Positions 24,429 through 31,083 of a DNA stretch of 46,598 bases are shown piece by piece. The position numbers and the translations under genes are program-made. The first letter of the stretch is position 1; every line of letters begins with the position of its first letter. A model generated the notes under the pieces. It did not search any database and was not told the DNA's origin. It worked only from the letters and a program-made list of their open reading frames with translations. Origin of the DNA: Phenylobacterium sp. (GTDB lineage Bacteria > Pseudomonadota > Alphaproteobacteria > Caulobacterales > Caulobacteraceae); assembly GCA_003136395.1 (NCBI GenBank), contig PLEH01000065.1, positions 1 to 46,598 on the forward strand. Reading direction: 5' to 3'.

Positions 24429-25279
24429 AAGCCCAACTCCGAGCCCAACGCCTGGGGCGTCATACCTGAGGCGCGCAGTTCGCGCAGCGTCTGGGCGTGA
24501 TCGCGCTTTGCGTAGCGCTTGCCGTCCGGGCCGGTGAGCAGTCGGTGGTGGCGATAGACGGGCGTCGGCAGGCCCAGCAGGGCCTGCAGCAGGCGCTGCA
24601 CATGGGTCGCCTCGAAGAGGTCCTGGCCCCGGATGATGTGGTTCACCCCCTGCAGGGCGTCGTCTACAACCACGGCCAGGTGGTAGGCGACGCCGACATC
24701 CTTGCGGGTGAGCAGGACGTCGCCGCCCAAGGCCGGGTTGGCCTTGATCAGACCTCGCTCGCCATGCGGGCCTTCGCCCTCCTCGACGAAGGTGAGCGTC
24801 GCGAACCCGCCCAGCGCGCGCTCGGCGGCCGCCAGCGACAGGCGCCACGCATAGGGCTCGCCCGCCTCGACACGGCGGGCTTCCTCGTCGGGGGCCAGCG
24901 GAGCGCCGTGGAAGACTTCCATGGCGCCGTGCGGCGCGCCCCCAATGGCCTCGGCGATTTCGCGGCGGGTGCGGAAGCACCGATAGGTCAGGCCGCGTTC
25001 GGAGAGTTTGCGCAGGGCGGCCCTGTAGTCCGCCATGTGCTCGGACTGGCGGCGCACCGGCTCGTCCCAGGTCAGGCCGAGCCAGGCCAGGTCCACATAG
25101 ATCGCGGCCTCGTAGTCAGGACGGCACCGGATGACGTCGATGTCCTCCAGGCGCAGGACGAAGCGGCCGCGCGCGCCTTGCGCGGCCTTGAAGGCGGTCA
25201 GGGCTGAAAAGGCGTGCCCCCGGTGCAGGTAACCGGTGGGCGAGGGCGCGAAACGCGTGACGAAGGGCGGGCCAGACAC
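24425..25279 (-). CDS. gluQ: Glutamyl-Q tRNA(Asp) synthetase
   Basis: A 284-residue paralogue of the glutamyl-tRNA synthetase catalytic core. It attaches glutamate to the queuosine at position 34 of tRNA-Asp and lacks the anticodon-binding domain. Visible are the HIGH-like motif in APSPTGYLHRGHAFSA, the LRLEDID segment, and near the C-terminus GKRYAKRD, a weak equivalent of KMSKS. The start is the ATG of MSGPPFVTRFAPSPTG. It lies 9 nt downstream of the TetR gene and overlaps the EamA gene by 4 nt. Confidence 0.93.
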   Translation of the reverse strand: MSGPPFVTRFAPSPTGYLHRGHAFSALTAFKAAQGARGRFVLRLEDIDVIRCRPDYEAAIYVDLAWLGLTWDEPVRRQSEHMADYRAALRKLSERGLTYRCFRTRREIAEAIGGAPHGAMEVFHGAPLAPDEEARRVEAGEPYAWRLSLAAAERALGGFATLTFVEEGEGPHGERGLIKANPALGGDVLLTRKDVGVAYHLAVVVDDALQGVNHIIRGQDLFEATHVQRLLQALLGLPTPVYRHHRLLTGPDGKRYAKRDHAQTLRELRASGMTPQALGSELGF

Positions 25280-25288
25280 CCGCGCGGT

Positions 25289-25918
25289 CTAGTCCGCCAG
25301 GTGCTTGGGAACCAGACCCATATGCTGGAAGACCGCCTTGAAGAAGGCCCGCTCCCCGCCGCAGGCGTCCTTCAGATGCTGGAACTGTTTGAAGCCGGCC
25401 ATCTCGGCCAAGCCATGGGCCGAACACCAGGCCGCGGTGGTGGCGAGTTCGATGTCGAGGGCTTCGGTGGGGTCGGCGCCGGCATCGACCAGGGTGTCGC
25501 GCACCTTGCAGTAGGCGCTGTCCTTGTCGCCCTGCATCTCGTCGGGCAGGTCTTCGCGATCGCGGGCGGTGTCGTACATCACCCGGTAGAGCGCCGGGTT
25601 CTCGCGGGCGAAGCAGACATAGGCCACGCCCAGCTCGTTCATCGCCTCGGCGGCCGAGGGCGCCTTGGCCTTGGCCGCGGCCAGGGCCGCGTCGAGGAGG
25701 GTCCAGCCCTCATGGGCGACGGCTTCCAGGAGCTCGGTCTTGTCCTTGAAATGATGGTAGGGCGCCGCGGGACTGACCCCGGCCTCGCGGGCGACGGCGC
25801 GGAGCGAGAGCGCGCTCGGCCCTTCGGATTCCAGGACCCGGCTGGCGGCGTCGATCAAGGCGCGACGCAGATCGCCGTGGTGATAGGGGCGGGCTTCCGC
25901 AGCTTGAGATTCTCTCAT
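25289..25918 (-). CDS. TetR-family transcriptional regulator
   Basis: A 209-residue TetR-type repressor. The N-terminal helix-turn-helix is at about 18-60 (GDLRRALIDAASRVL...LSLRAVAREAGVSPAAPYHHFKDKTEL). The C-terminal ligand/dimer domain resembles the WHG group (ENPALYRVMYDTARD). The ATG at 25918 is preferred; a GTG at 25927 is possible. Three palindromes of form TATCT-N11-AGATA lie between this gene and the two small membrane-protein genes read away from it, one of them 20 bases before this start codon. Autoregulation and repression of the small genes is the likely arrangement (inference). It reads on into gluQ. Confidence 0.92.
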   Translation of the reverse strand: MRESQAAEARPYHHGDLRRALIDAASRVLESEGPSALSLRAVAREAGVSPAAPYHHFKDKTELLEAVAHEGWTLLDAALAAAKAKAPSAAEAMNELGVAYVCFARENPALYRVMYDTARDREDLPDEMQGDKDSAYCKVRDTLVDAGADPTEALDIELATTAAWCSAHGLAEMAGFKQFQHLKDACGGERAFFKAVFQHMGLVPKHLAD

Positions 25919-25937
25919 CGCCCTCACTCTAAATCTC

Positions 25938-25958
25938 TATCTATGCGCCGTAAAGATA
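25938..25958. promoter_or_regulatory. Putative TetR operator 1
   Basis: Palindrome TATCT-N11-AGATA, 20 bases upstream of the tetR start codon. It matches the two other copies at 25983 and 26283 exactly in both five-base arms. The position fits autorepression of tetR. Confidence 0.65.
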
Positions 25959-25960
25959 TC

Positions 25961-25988
25961 TTGACGACGTTCAGATCAATGCTATCTT
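25961..25988 (+). promoter_or_regulatory. Putative promoter of the first small membrane-protein gene
   Basis: A -35-like TTGACG (25961-25966) and a -10-like TATCTT (25983-25988) are separated by 16 bases. The -10 element lies inside the second TATCT-N11-AGATA palindrome, so a bound repressor would block it. The predicted start is near 25996, leaving a leader of about 75 nt before the ATG at 26070. Confidence 0.5.
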
Positions 25989-26003
25989 ATCATTGCTTAG
26001 ATA
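25983..26003. promoter_or_regulatory. Putative TetR operator 2
   Basis: Second exact TATCT-N11-AGATA palindrome, overlapping the likely -10 element of the small gene at 26070. Confidence 0.65.
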
Positions 26004-26069
26004 ACAAATCCTCCGCTCCCGCAAACTGTTCCAAGGGAAGGAGGGGGGTTCAGTTTGAAGGTATGTGTC

Positions 26070-26168
26070 ATGTTTCTCGCAAGGCTTTTCGACAAGATTG
26101 CCCCGGCCCTGATCCTTGGCATGGGCGGCTCGCTCGCCGCGGCGTTTTCCCTCGCCCTCAGCAACTAG
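26070..26168 (+). CDS. 32-residue membrane peptide, TetR-linked copy 1
   Basis: A 32-residue peptide beginning MFLARLFDKIAPALILGMGG and ending with SLALSN. A short amphipathic, basic N-terminus is followed by one hydrophobic, Gly/Ala-rich helix. GAAGG lies eight bases before the ATG. An alternative in-frame TTG at 26055, ten bases after a stronger AAGGAGG, would add five residues. The gene has its own promoter-like sequence with a TetR-type palindrome and its own strong terminator, so it is a single-gene transcript. It shares layout and upstream sequence with the gene at 26381. Too small for any family assignment by eye; possible roles are a membrane-stress peptide or regulator of a transporter. 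Confidence 0.6.
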   Translation: MFLARLFDKIAPALILGMGGSLAAAFSLALSN

Positions 26169-26193
26169 GCTCCCGATCCTGATCGACCGGACA

Positions 26194-26218
26194 AGGGCCC
26201 CGTGTGGGGCCCTTTTTC
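26194..26218 (+). terminator. Strong Rho-independent terminator
   Basis: A perfect 8-bp stem AGGGCCCC / GGGGCCCT with a GTGT loop is followed by TTTTTCG. It lies 25 nt after the stop of the 32-residue peptide gene and would define the end of that short transcript. Confidence 0.88.
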
Positions 26219-26282
26219 GTCGTCGCCGCGGACCCGCTTCGCGGATGCATGCACAAATGCATAGCTGCACTGCACAAATTGG

Positions 26283-26303
26283 TATCTATGCACCGTTCAG
26301 ATA
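26283..26303. promoter_or_regulatory. Putative TetR operator 3 (before the second small gene)
   Basis: Third exact TATCT-N11-AGATA palindrome. Its 11-base centre differs from that of operator 1 at only a few positions (ATGCACCGTTC against ATGCGCCGTAA). A fourth, half-degenerate copy (TATCT-N11-ACATC) follows at 26309-26329. The pair sits 52-98 bases before the ATG of the second small gene. Confidence 0.65.
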
Positions 26304-26380
26304 AGTGCTATCTAAGCATTGTCCACATCGGACAAGGCGACCGAGAGCCCGGCGCGACGAGAAGAAAAAGGAATTAAGTC

Positions 26381-26485
26381 ATGTCTATCCAACTGAACCG
26401 CGTCCTCGACGTCCTGGCCTCCTTCGCCATCGTCGCCATGGGCTTGGCGCTCGCCGGCGCCACCGCCGCCGTCATCGGCGTCTAA
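26381..26485 (+). CDS. 34-residue membrane peptide, TetR-linked copy 2
   Basis: A 34-residue peptide beginning MSIQLNRVLDVLASFAIVAM and ending GATAAVIGV. A short polar N-terminus leads into one hydrophobic, Ala/Gly-rich helix. AAGGA lies eight bases before the ATG. The upstream DNA repeats the palindromes and the CCGTTCAGAT...GCTATCT string found before the first small gene, so promoter and gene may have been duplicated together and then diverged. The two peptides share only a general pattern: polar N-terminus, then a helix. No function is known. Confidence 0.62.
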   Translation: MSIQLNRVLDVLASFAIVAMGLALAGATAAVIGV

Positions 26486-26749
26486 GACCAGATGTGTCGC
26501 CCATAAGCCTCGCTGCGCGCTCAGACGTGTGGCGAGGCCGGCGGCCCTCTTCTCCGTCATGGAGATGTCTCCGAATCCCTCCTATAGTGGTCCCAACCGC
26601 GGGACAGCCCGACCAGACTGAACGGGCCCGTCGCCGCATTCATGCGTCGCGAACAGGGGCCCAAGTCTTCAGTTCATCAGCGTCATTCCCAAGCGCCCAG
26701 CGCCCCCTGCCCTCCGCCGGGGCTATCTCCGACTACGGGGAGGCCCGCC
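26486..26749. other. Intergenic stretch without a supported gene
   Basis: I find no convincing gene, terminator or repeat here. The reading frame of the HNH gene stays open through part of it, but without coding character before 26750. Confidence 0.5.
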
Positions 26750-27310
26750 ATGCAGGTGCTTAGCCGCCCACCCTCCGGCGCGCCGGCCCTGGTGCTGAAC
26801 GCCGATTTCCGGCCCTTGAGCTACTATCCGCTCTCGCTGTGGCCCTGGCAGGACGTCATCAAGGCGGTGTTCCTGGAGCGCGTCGACGTGGTCTCCACCT
26901 ACGACCAGGTGGTGCATTCGCCCTCCTTCGAGATGAAGCTGCCGAGCGTCGTGTCGCTGAAGCAGTATGTGACGCAGGACCGGCCGCCGGCCTTCACCCG
27001 GTTCAACCTCTTCCTGCGCGACGCCTTCACCTGCCAGTACTGCCGCGCGTCCGAGGACCTGACCTTCGACCACGTGATCCCGCGCTCGCGCGGCGGGCGC
27101 ACGACCTGGGAAAACATTGTCACTGCGTGCGCGCGCTGCAACCTGACCAAGGGCGGCCGCACGCCGCGCGAGGCGCACATGCACCCGCTGCACAGCCCGC
27201 ACCGGCCGACCGCCTTCGAACTGCAGCAGCACGGCCGCCGCTTCCCGCCGCACCACCTGCACGAAAGCTGGCTCGACTACCTCTACTGGGACATCGAGCT
27301 GGAGGCTTAG
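26750..27310 (+). CDS. HNH endonuclease-domain protein
   Basis: A 186-residue protein of the widespread short HNH family. The zinc-finger/HNH core is Cys95-X2-Cys98 (CQYC), Asp107-His108 (FDHVIPRSRGG), Asn122 and Cys127-X2-Cys130 (ACARC). The N-terminus (VLNADFRPLSYYPLSLWPWQDVIKAVFLERVDVV) is the conserved lead-in of this family. The ATG at 26750 has GGGGAGG six bases upstream. Homologues are often called HNH endonucleases in otherwise ordinary chromosomal positions, and no restriction-modification partner is present here. A DNA nicking or repair role is plausible but unproven. Confidence 0.92.
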   Translation: MQVLSRPPSGAPALVLNADFRPLSYYPLSLWPWQDVIKAVFLERVDVVSTYDQVVHSPSFEMKLPSVVSLKQYVTQDRPPAFTRFNLFLRDAFTCQYCRASEDLTFDHVIPRSRGGRTTWENIVTACARCNLTKGGRTPREAHMHPLHSPHRPTAFELQQHGRRFPPHHLHESWLDYLYWDIELEA

Positions 27311-27346
27311 AGAAGAACGCCTGCGCCATTGAGCGCGGGCGCCTGC

Positions 27347-27520
27347 TCAGGCCTTGGTGTCGACCTGGGTTCCCTGGCCGTGGGGCGGCGCGGCGGCAGG
27401 CGAACCGGCGGCGTCATCGCCGTCGTGGTCATTGGTCGGCGCGGGCGCCGGTGGCGTCGCGGCTTGCGGTGGGGTGGGTAAAGCGCCTGTCGGCGGCGCG
27501 CCAACGCTGGGAATGCTCAT
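27347..27520 (-). CDS. 57-residue Pro/Ala-rich protein with NDHDGDD motif
   Basis: A small protein starting MSIPSVGAPPTGALPTPP, with a central acidic segment NDHDGDDAAG and an end resembling GQGTQVDTKA. The ATG has GGAGAGGA eight bases upstream. Such short, disordered proteins with a DHDGDD-type segment and a C-terminal VDTxA are seen repeatedly in Alphaproteobacteria (recollection, not searched). The acidic cluster could bind Ca2+ or another metal. It is 34 nt downstream of the TPR gene and probably ends that operon. Confidence 0.62.
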   Translation of the reverse strand: MSIPSVGAPPTGALPTPPQAATPPAPAPTNDHDGDDAAGSPAAAPPHGQGTQVDTKA

Positions 27521-27554
27521 CTGTCGTCCTCTCCGGGTTGAACTCTGACCGGGC

Positions 27555-28211
27555 TCAACCGCGCGCCTTGGCGCGCACCTGGGCGAGCAGGGTCGTCGCT
27601 TCCGCGCGGCGGCCGCGGTCGGCGATCTCGCGGCCGGGGCGCGGCGGGGCGGCGATGGCCTTTTCAAGCGCGCGCGCCGCGCCGGCGTTGTCGCCCTGAC
27701 GGGCCAGGAAGTCGCCGTAGAAGAAGTTGGAATCGATGCCGTTCGGGCTCGCGGCCAGCGCCTTCTGGAGATAGGCGCGCGCCTTGGCCGCATCGCCAAA
27801 GCCCACCGGGAAGCCCGGAACCTGGGCGTAGAGGGATCCAAGGCTGGTGTAGACCGAGCCGTCGCCCAAGGCGGCGGGGTTGATCGCTTCCGCCCGCACC
27901 AGCAGCCTGCGCGCCTCCTTGGCCTTGGCGAGCCCGCCCAATCCGCCCTTGGCGCCGCCCTCGGTCGCGGTGGCGATGGCTTCCCAGACCAGGGGCTCGG
28001 CGCGGTTGGGATACTGGGCCGCGAGCGCCGCGGCGTCGGCGGCGACCTTTGCCGCCTCGGCCGCCCGTGCGGCCTTGTCCCGCGTCTCGAAGTTCGCGTG
28101 CGCCCAGCCGTTGGCCAGGGTGTCGAGACTGGCCCCGAACCCGGGCTGCGCAACCGCCGGGGCGGCCGCGACGGCGATGGACAGGGTGGCGAAGAGGGTG
28201 GCGAGTTTCAT
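27555..28211 (-). CDS. Exported TPR-like protein at the end of the hemolysin/ligase operon
   Basis: A 218-residue protein with a signal peptide (about 1-21, cleaved after PAVAQ) and an all-helical mature part. The segment DGSVYTSLGSLYAQVPGFPVGFGDAAKARAYLQKALAASPNGIDSNFFYGDFLARQGD resembles TatT-like/TRAP-associated TPR proteins. It acts in the periplasm if exported. It starts 18 nt after the SDR stop. Its position in the operon with ligase, diiron and SDR domains suggests it binds or hands over the pathway product, which is inference. Confidence 0.8.
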   Translation of the reverse strand: MKLATLFATLSIAVAAAPAVAQPGFGASLDTLANGWAHANFETRDKAARAAEAAKVAADAAALAAQYPNRAEPLVWEAIATATEGGAKGGLGGLAKAKEARRLLVRAEAINPAALGDGSVYTSLGSLYAQVPGFPVGFGDAAKARAYLQKALAASPNGIDSNFFYGDFLARQGDNAGAARALEKAIAAPPRPGREIADRGRRAEATTLLAQVRAKARG

Positions 28212-28229
28212 GCTGGGGTCTCCGAACGA

Positions 28230-28985
28230 TCAGCGGGCGAAGAGGCGAGCGGCCTTGCGGTCGTTGCCTGAGAGGGCCTGGTCGACCAGGCCGGGAAGAA
28301 GGGCGTTCAGCCGGACGAACAGGGCTTCGGGGAAGCCGAGGTAGGCCTCGCGCTTGCGGGCGGCGACCACATCGACGATCCGGTCGGCGACCGCCTGCGG
28401 CTGATCCATGTTCATGCCGGTCAGGTGCGCGAACTCCATGACCTGGGGGGTGTTGAGCGGCGTGCGCACCGCCCTGGGGGCGACATAGGTGACGTCGATC
28501 CCCGACCCGGCGAGCTCGCGCCGCAGGGCCTGGCTGAAGCCGCGCAGGCCGGCCTTGGCGCTGGAGTAGGTGACAAAGTGGGCGAAGTTGATCGAGCCGA
28601 AGATCGAGCCGACGTTGACGATCTGGCCGCTGCCGCGCGAGCGCATGCGGGGCAACACCGCCTGGGTCAGCCGGGCTGGAGCGACCAGGTTGACCATGTA
28701 GCTGGCGACGAGATGCTCGGGCGACTGGCGTTCGAGCGGTCCGAAGTGCTGGATGCCGGCGAGGTTGAAGAGGATGTCCCAGGGGCGGTCCGCCGCGGCC
28801 GCGGCGGCGGCCTCGATGCCGTCGGGCGTCGAAAGATCCTGGCGCAAGTATTCCGTCACGCCTGCAGGCGCGACGCGGTCGAGAACGCAGACGCTCGCGC
28901 CCTCGCTTTCCAGCCGCCGCGCGATAAGACCGCCCAGACCGCCGGCCCCGCCGGTGAGCAGGATGTCCTTGCCCTCAAACCGCAT
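28230..28985 (-). CDS. SDR oxidoreductase of the hemolysin/ligase operon
   Basis: A 251-residue classical short-chain dehydrogenase. The cofactor loop is LLTGGAGGLGG (about 8-18). The NAG equivalent is FNLAGIQ, the active Ser is in NVGSIFGS and the Tyr-X3-Lys pair is in YSSAKAGL. Its long C-terminal part with basic residues (RKREAYLGFPEALFVRLNALLPGLV) is like SDRs that act on long-chain or membrane-associated substrates. The ATG at 28985 overlaps the end of the upstream ligase-diiron gene by 11 nt, so translation is coupled. The likely role is reducing or oxidising the intermediate made by the upstream enzymes. Confidence 0.9.
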   Translation of the reverse strand: MRFEGKDILLTGGAGGLGGLIARRLESEGASVCVLDRVAPAGVTEYLRQDLSTPDGIEAAAAAAADRPWDILFNLAGIQHFGPLERQSPEHLVASYMVNLVAPARLTQAVLPRMRSRGSGQIVNVGSIFGSINFAHFVTYSSAKAGLRGFSQALRRELAGSGIDVTYVAPRAVRTPLNTPQVMEFAHLTGMNMDQPQAVADRIVDVVAARKREAYLGFPEALFVRLNALLPGLVDQALSGNDRKAARLFAR

Positions 28986-31083
28986 GGGCGAGGCTCCGCT
29001 CGTGCGGGATCGCGCGGAACACCTCGGCGAACAGGATGAAGACCGCATTCGCCACCTCGATGATCGCGGCCTGGTCGGCGGGATCGTCGACCTCGTCCAT
29101 CAGTCGCTGGAAGAAGACCAGGTGGTCCTGGTCGACCGCGCCGTGCGACGACAGGTAGGTGAAGGACTCGGGCCCCAGGTTCAGGCTCGCCGCGACCGCC
29201 GCGGCGCCCTGGGTGGCCAGCCGCACGCTCGTGCCCTCGAGCACCAGGACCATGCCGAAGAAGCCCATCGGATTCTTCCGCGCGATGTAGTCGTAGACGT
29301 AGGCCACCATTCGGCGGGTGGCGTCTCGGGGCTCGCCGGCGCGCACAGCGTCCGGGTCGCCGCCGGTGTGGCGGATGTCGTTGAGAATCCATTCCTCGTG
29401 CCCTGTCTCTTCGGCGATGTACTCGTCGAGCGCGCCGCGGAAGCGGGCGTGGGCGTCGTCCAACCCGGCCTTCGCCGCCTGCATCAGCGGTACGGTGTGT
29501 TTTACGTGGTGGTAGGCCTCGGTGAGGTAGGCGACATAGGTCTCACGCGAGATGTTCCCGGCGAGGCCGTCCTGGATCTGGGGAACGCTGGCCAGGGCCA
29601 GTTGGCCCGGCGCAGTTTCGATGACGAGTCGCTGGAAGAAGGTCACGGGCGGGTCCTGTGGTGCTGGGATGACGAAGTCATGGTGGCGGGCGAGGATCGC
29701 CTCGCGGCGGGGCCGGCCGTTGCCGGTCAGCTCTCCAGCCTCACGGTCGAAGGGAGGGCAGATCCGCCAGCGGCGGACCTGGGCGTAGGGGGGCAGGGCC
29801 TGGTTGGCGTGAGCCACCGCCTCGGCGATCGCCGGCTCGGGAAGGCCGGGGGACAGCGGGACGATGAGGGCGCCAAGGCCGTCCTGCGCCTCGCCGAACA
29901 CGATGGCCTGGCGGATGACCGGCTGGGCGAGGAGTTCGCTCTCCACCCATTCCGGCGCGACGTTGCGGCCGAAGGCGGTGATGATCGTATTGCTGCGCCG
30001 TCCGTCGATGTGCAGGAAGCCGTCGTCGTCGCGCCATCCGAGGTCGCCGGTGTTGACGAGGCCCAGGCTGGCCTCGCCGCCGGCGTAGCCGAGGAACGGG
30101 CGCGGCCCGACGATGATCTCGCGATCCGCGTCGATCTGGACCCAGACGTGCGGCAGCACGCGGCCGACCGAGCCGACCTTGCGCAGGGCGGGCGTGTTGA
30201 GGGCGACCACGGAAGCGCATTCGCTGAGCCCGTAGCCTTCGTAGACCGGCAGGCCGACCGCCTCGGCCTTGGCGAGCAACTCCGGCGAGACCTTCGCGCC
30301 GCCCACCGCCACCAGGTTGAGGGCGGGCAGCCGCGCGCCGGTGAAGGTCATGGCCATCACCAGGCCGCGCAGCAGTTCGGGGACCAGGATCAGGCTGGTG
30401 GCGCCCGTCGCCCCGATCGCCGCCACAAGCTGGCCGAGATCGGGCTGGAAGGGGTTCGCAAGGCCGAGCTTCGCCGGCGTTTCGAGGTGATAGCGCCCGC
30501 CCGCCAGCAGAGTGGGGTAGAGGCCGGCGACATTCTCCAGCAGGATCGAGAGCGGCAGGACCGGCAGGTGCACGCCGGCATAGTCGGCGCCGATCACCTC
30601 GACCAGGGACGCGGCCACATCCTCCATCTGCGCCAGCGACAGGCAGACGCCCTTTGGCCGGCCCGTCGAGCCGGAGGTGTAGGTGACCTTGGCGGTCGTC
30701 GGATGCAGGGCCCCGTCGCGCCCTTCCACGGGTTCGAAGGCGAGGCCTCCGGCCGCGTCCAGGGTGATCAGCCAGCCGGCGCCGGCGTCGGCCAGGACGT
30801 GGCTGCGCTGGTCCGCCGTAAAGAACCCCGGCAGGGGCAGGCTTGGCCGGCCCAGCCGGACGAGCGCCAGGTCGAGGATGACCCAGGCGATGCTGTTGGC
30901 GCCGCTGACCGCCACCGGCGCCGAGACGGGGCCCTTGGACAGCAGCGGGCCGAGCTGCGCGCAGAGCTGCTCCACAGCCTCGGACAGTTCGAGATAGGTC
31001 AGGCTGCGGGTTGCGTCGCTGAGCGCCACGCGATTCGGATCGAGCAGGCCGTGGCCGGCGATGGCGCCCAGAACGCGGCTCAC
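28975..31083 (-). CDS. AMP-forming acyl ligase fused in frame to a heme-oxygenase-like diiron domain
   Basis: A single 702-residue reading frame. Residues about 1-470 are an ANL-family adenylating enzyme: the nucleotide loop VTYTSGSTGRPKG (133-145), EGYGLSECAS (282-291), NTGDLGWRDDDGFLHIDGR (344-362) and ITAFGRNVAP (368-377). The final motif reads ELTGNGRPRR (451-460), so the usual catalytic Lys of the A10 motif is not seen. Residues 480-702 form a helical 'iron-containing redox enzyme' (HDO/TenA-like) with likely metal ligands in EETGHEE (558-564), LEGTS, SSHG and DQDH. The GTG start overlaps the hemolysin-like gene's stop. An internal GTG at 29646 with AGGA seven bases upstream could also start the diiron part alone. 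Confidence 0.88.
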   Translation of the reverse strand: MSRVLGAIAGHGLLDPNRVALSDATRSLTYLELSEAVEQLCAQLGPLLSKGPVSAPVAVSGANSIAWVILDLALVRLGRPSLPLPGFFTADQRSHVLADAGAGWLITLDAAGGLAFEPVEGRDGALHPTTAKVTYTSGSTGRPKGVCLSLAQMEDVAASLVEVIGADYAGVHLPVLPLSILLENVAGLYPTLLAGGRYHLETPAKLGLANPFQPDLGQLVAAIGATGATSLILVPELLRGLVMAMTFTGARLPALNLVAVGGAKVSPELLAKAEAVGLPVYEGYGLSECASVVALNTPALRKVGSVGRVLPHVWVQIDADREIIVGPRPFLGYAGGEASLGLVNTGDLGWRDDDGFLHIDGRRSNTIITAFGRNVAPEWVESELLAQPVIRQAIVFGEAQDGLGALIVPLSPGLPEPAIAEAVAHANQALPPYAQVRRWRICPPFDREAGELTGNGRPRREAILARHHDFVIPAPQDPPVTFFQRLVIETAPGQLALASVPQIQDGLAGNISRETYVAYLTEAYHHVKHTVPLMQAAKAGLDDAHARFRGALDEYIAEETGHEEWILNDIRHTGGDPDAVRAGEPRDATRRMVAYVYDYIARKNPMGFFGMVLVLEGTSVRLATQGAAAVAASLNLGPESFTYLSSHGAVDQDHLVFFQRLMDEVDDPADQAAIIEVANAVFILFAEVFRAIPHERSLAHAV

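Noticed and set aside
26063-26182. Alternative frame starting at ATG 26063 over the 32-residue peptide
   Set aside because: The product is His/Arg/Pro-rich with no membrane segment; the frame from 26070 has a helix, better ribosome-site spacing and the terminator just after its stop.
26750-27310. A restriction-modification or defence system around the HNH gene
   Set aside because: No methyltransferase, helicase or defence partner lies nearby; this HNH family is widespread in ordinary chromosomal contexts.
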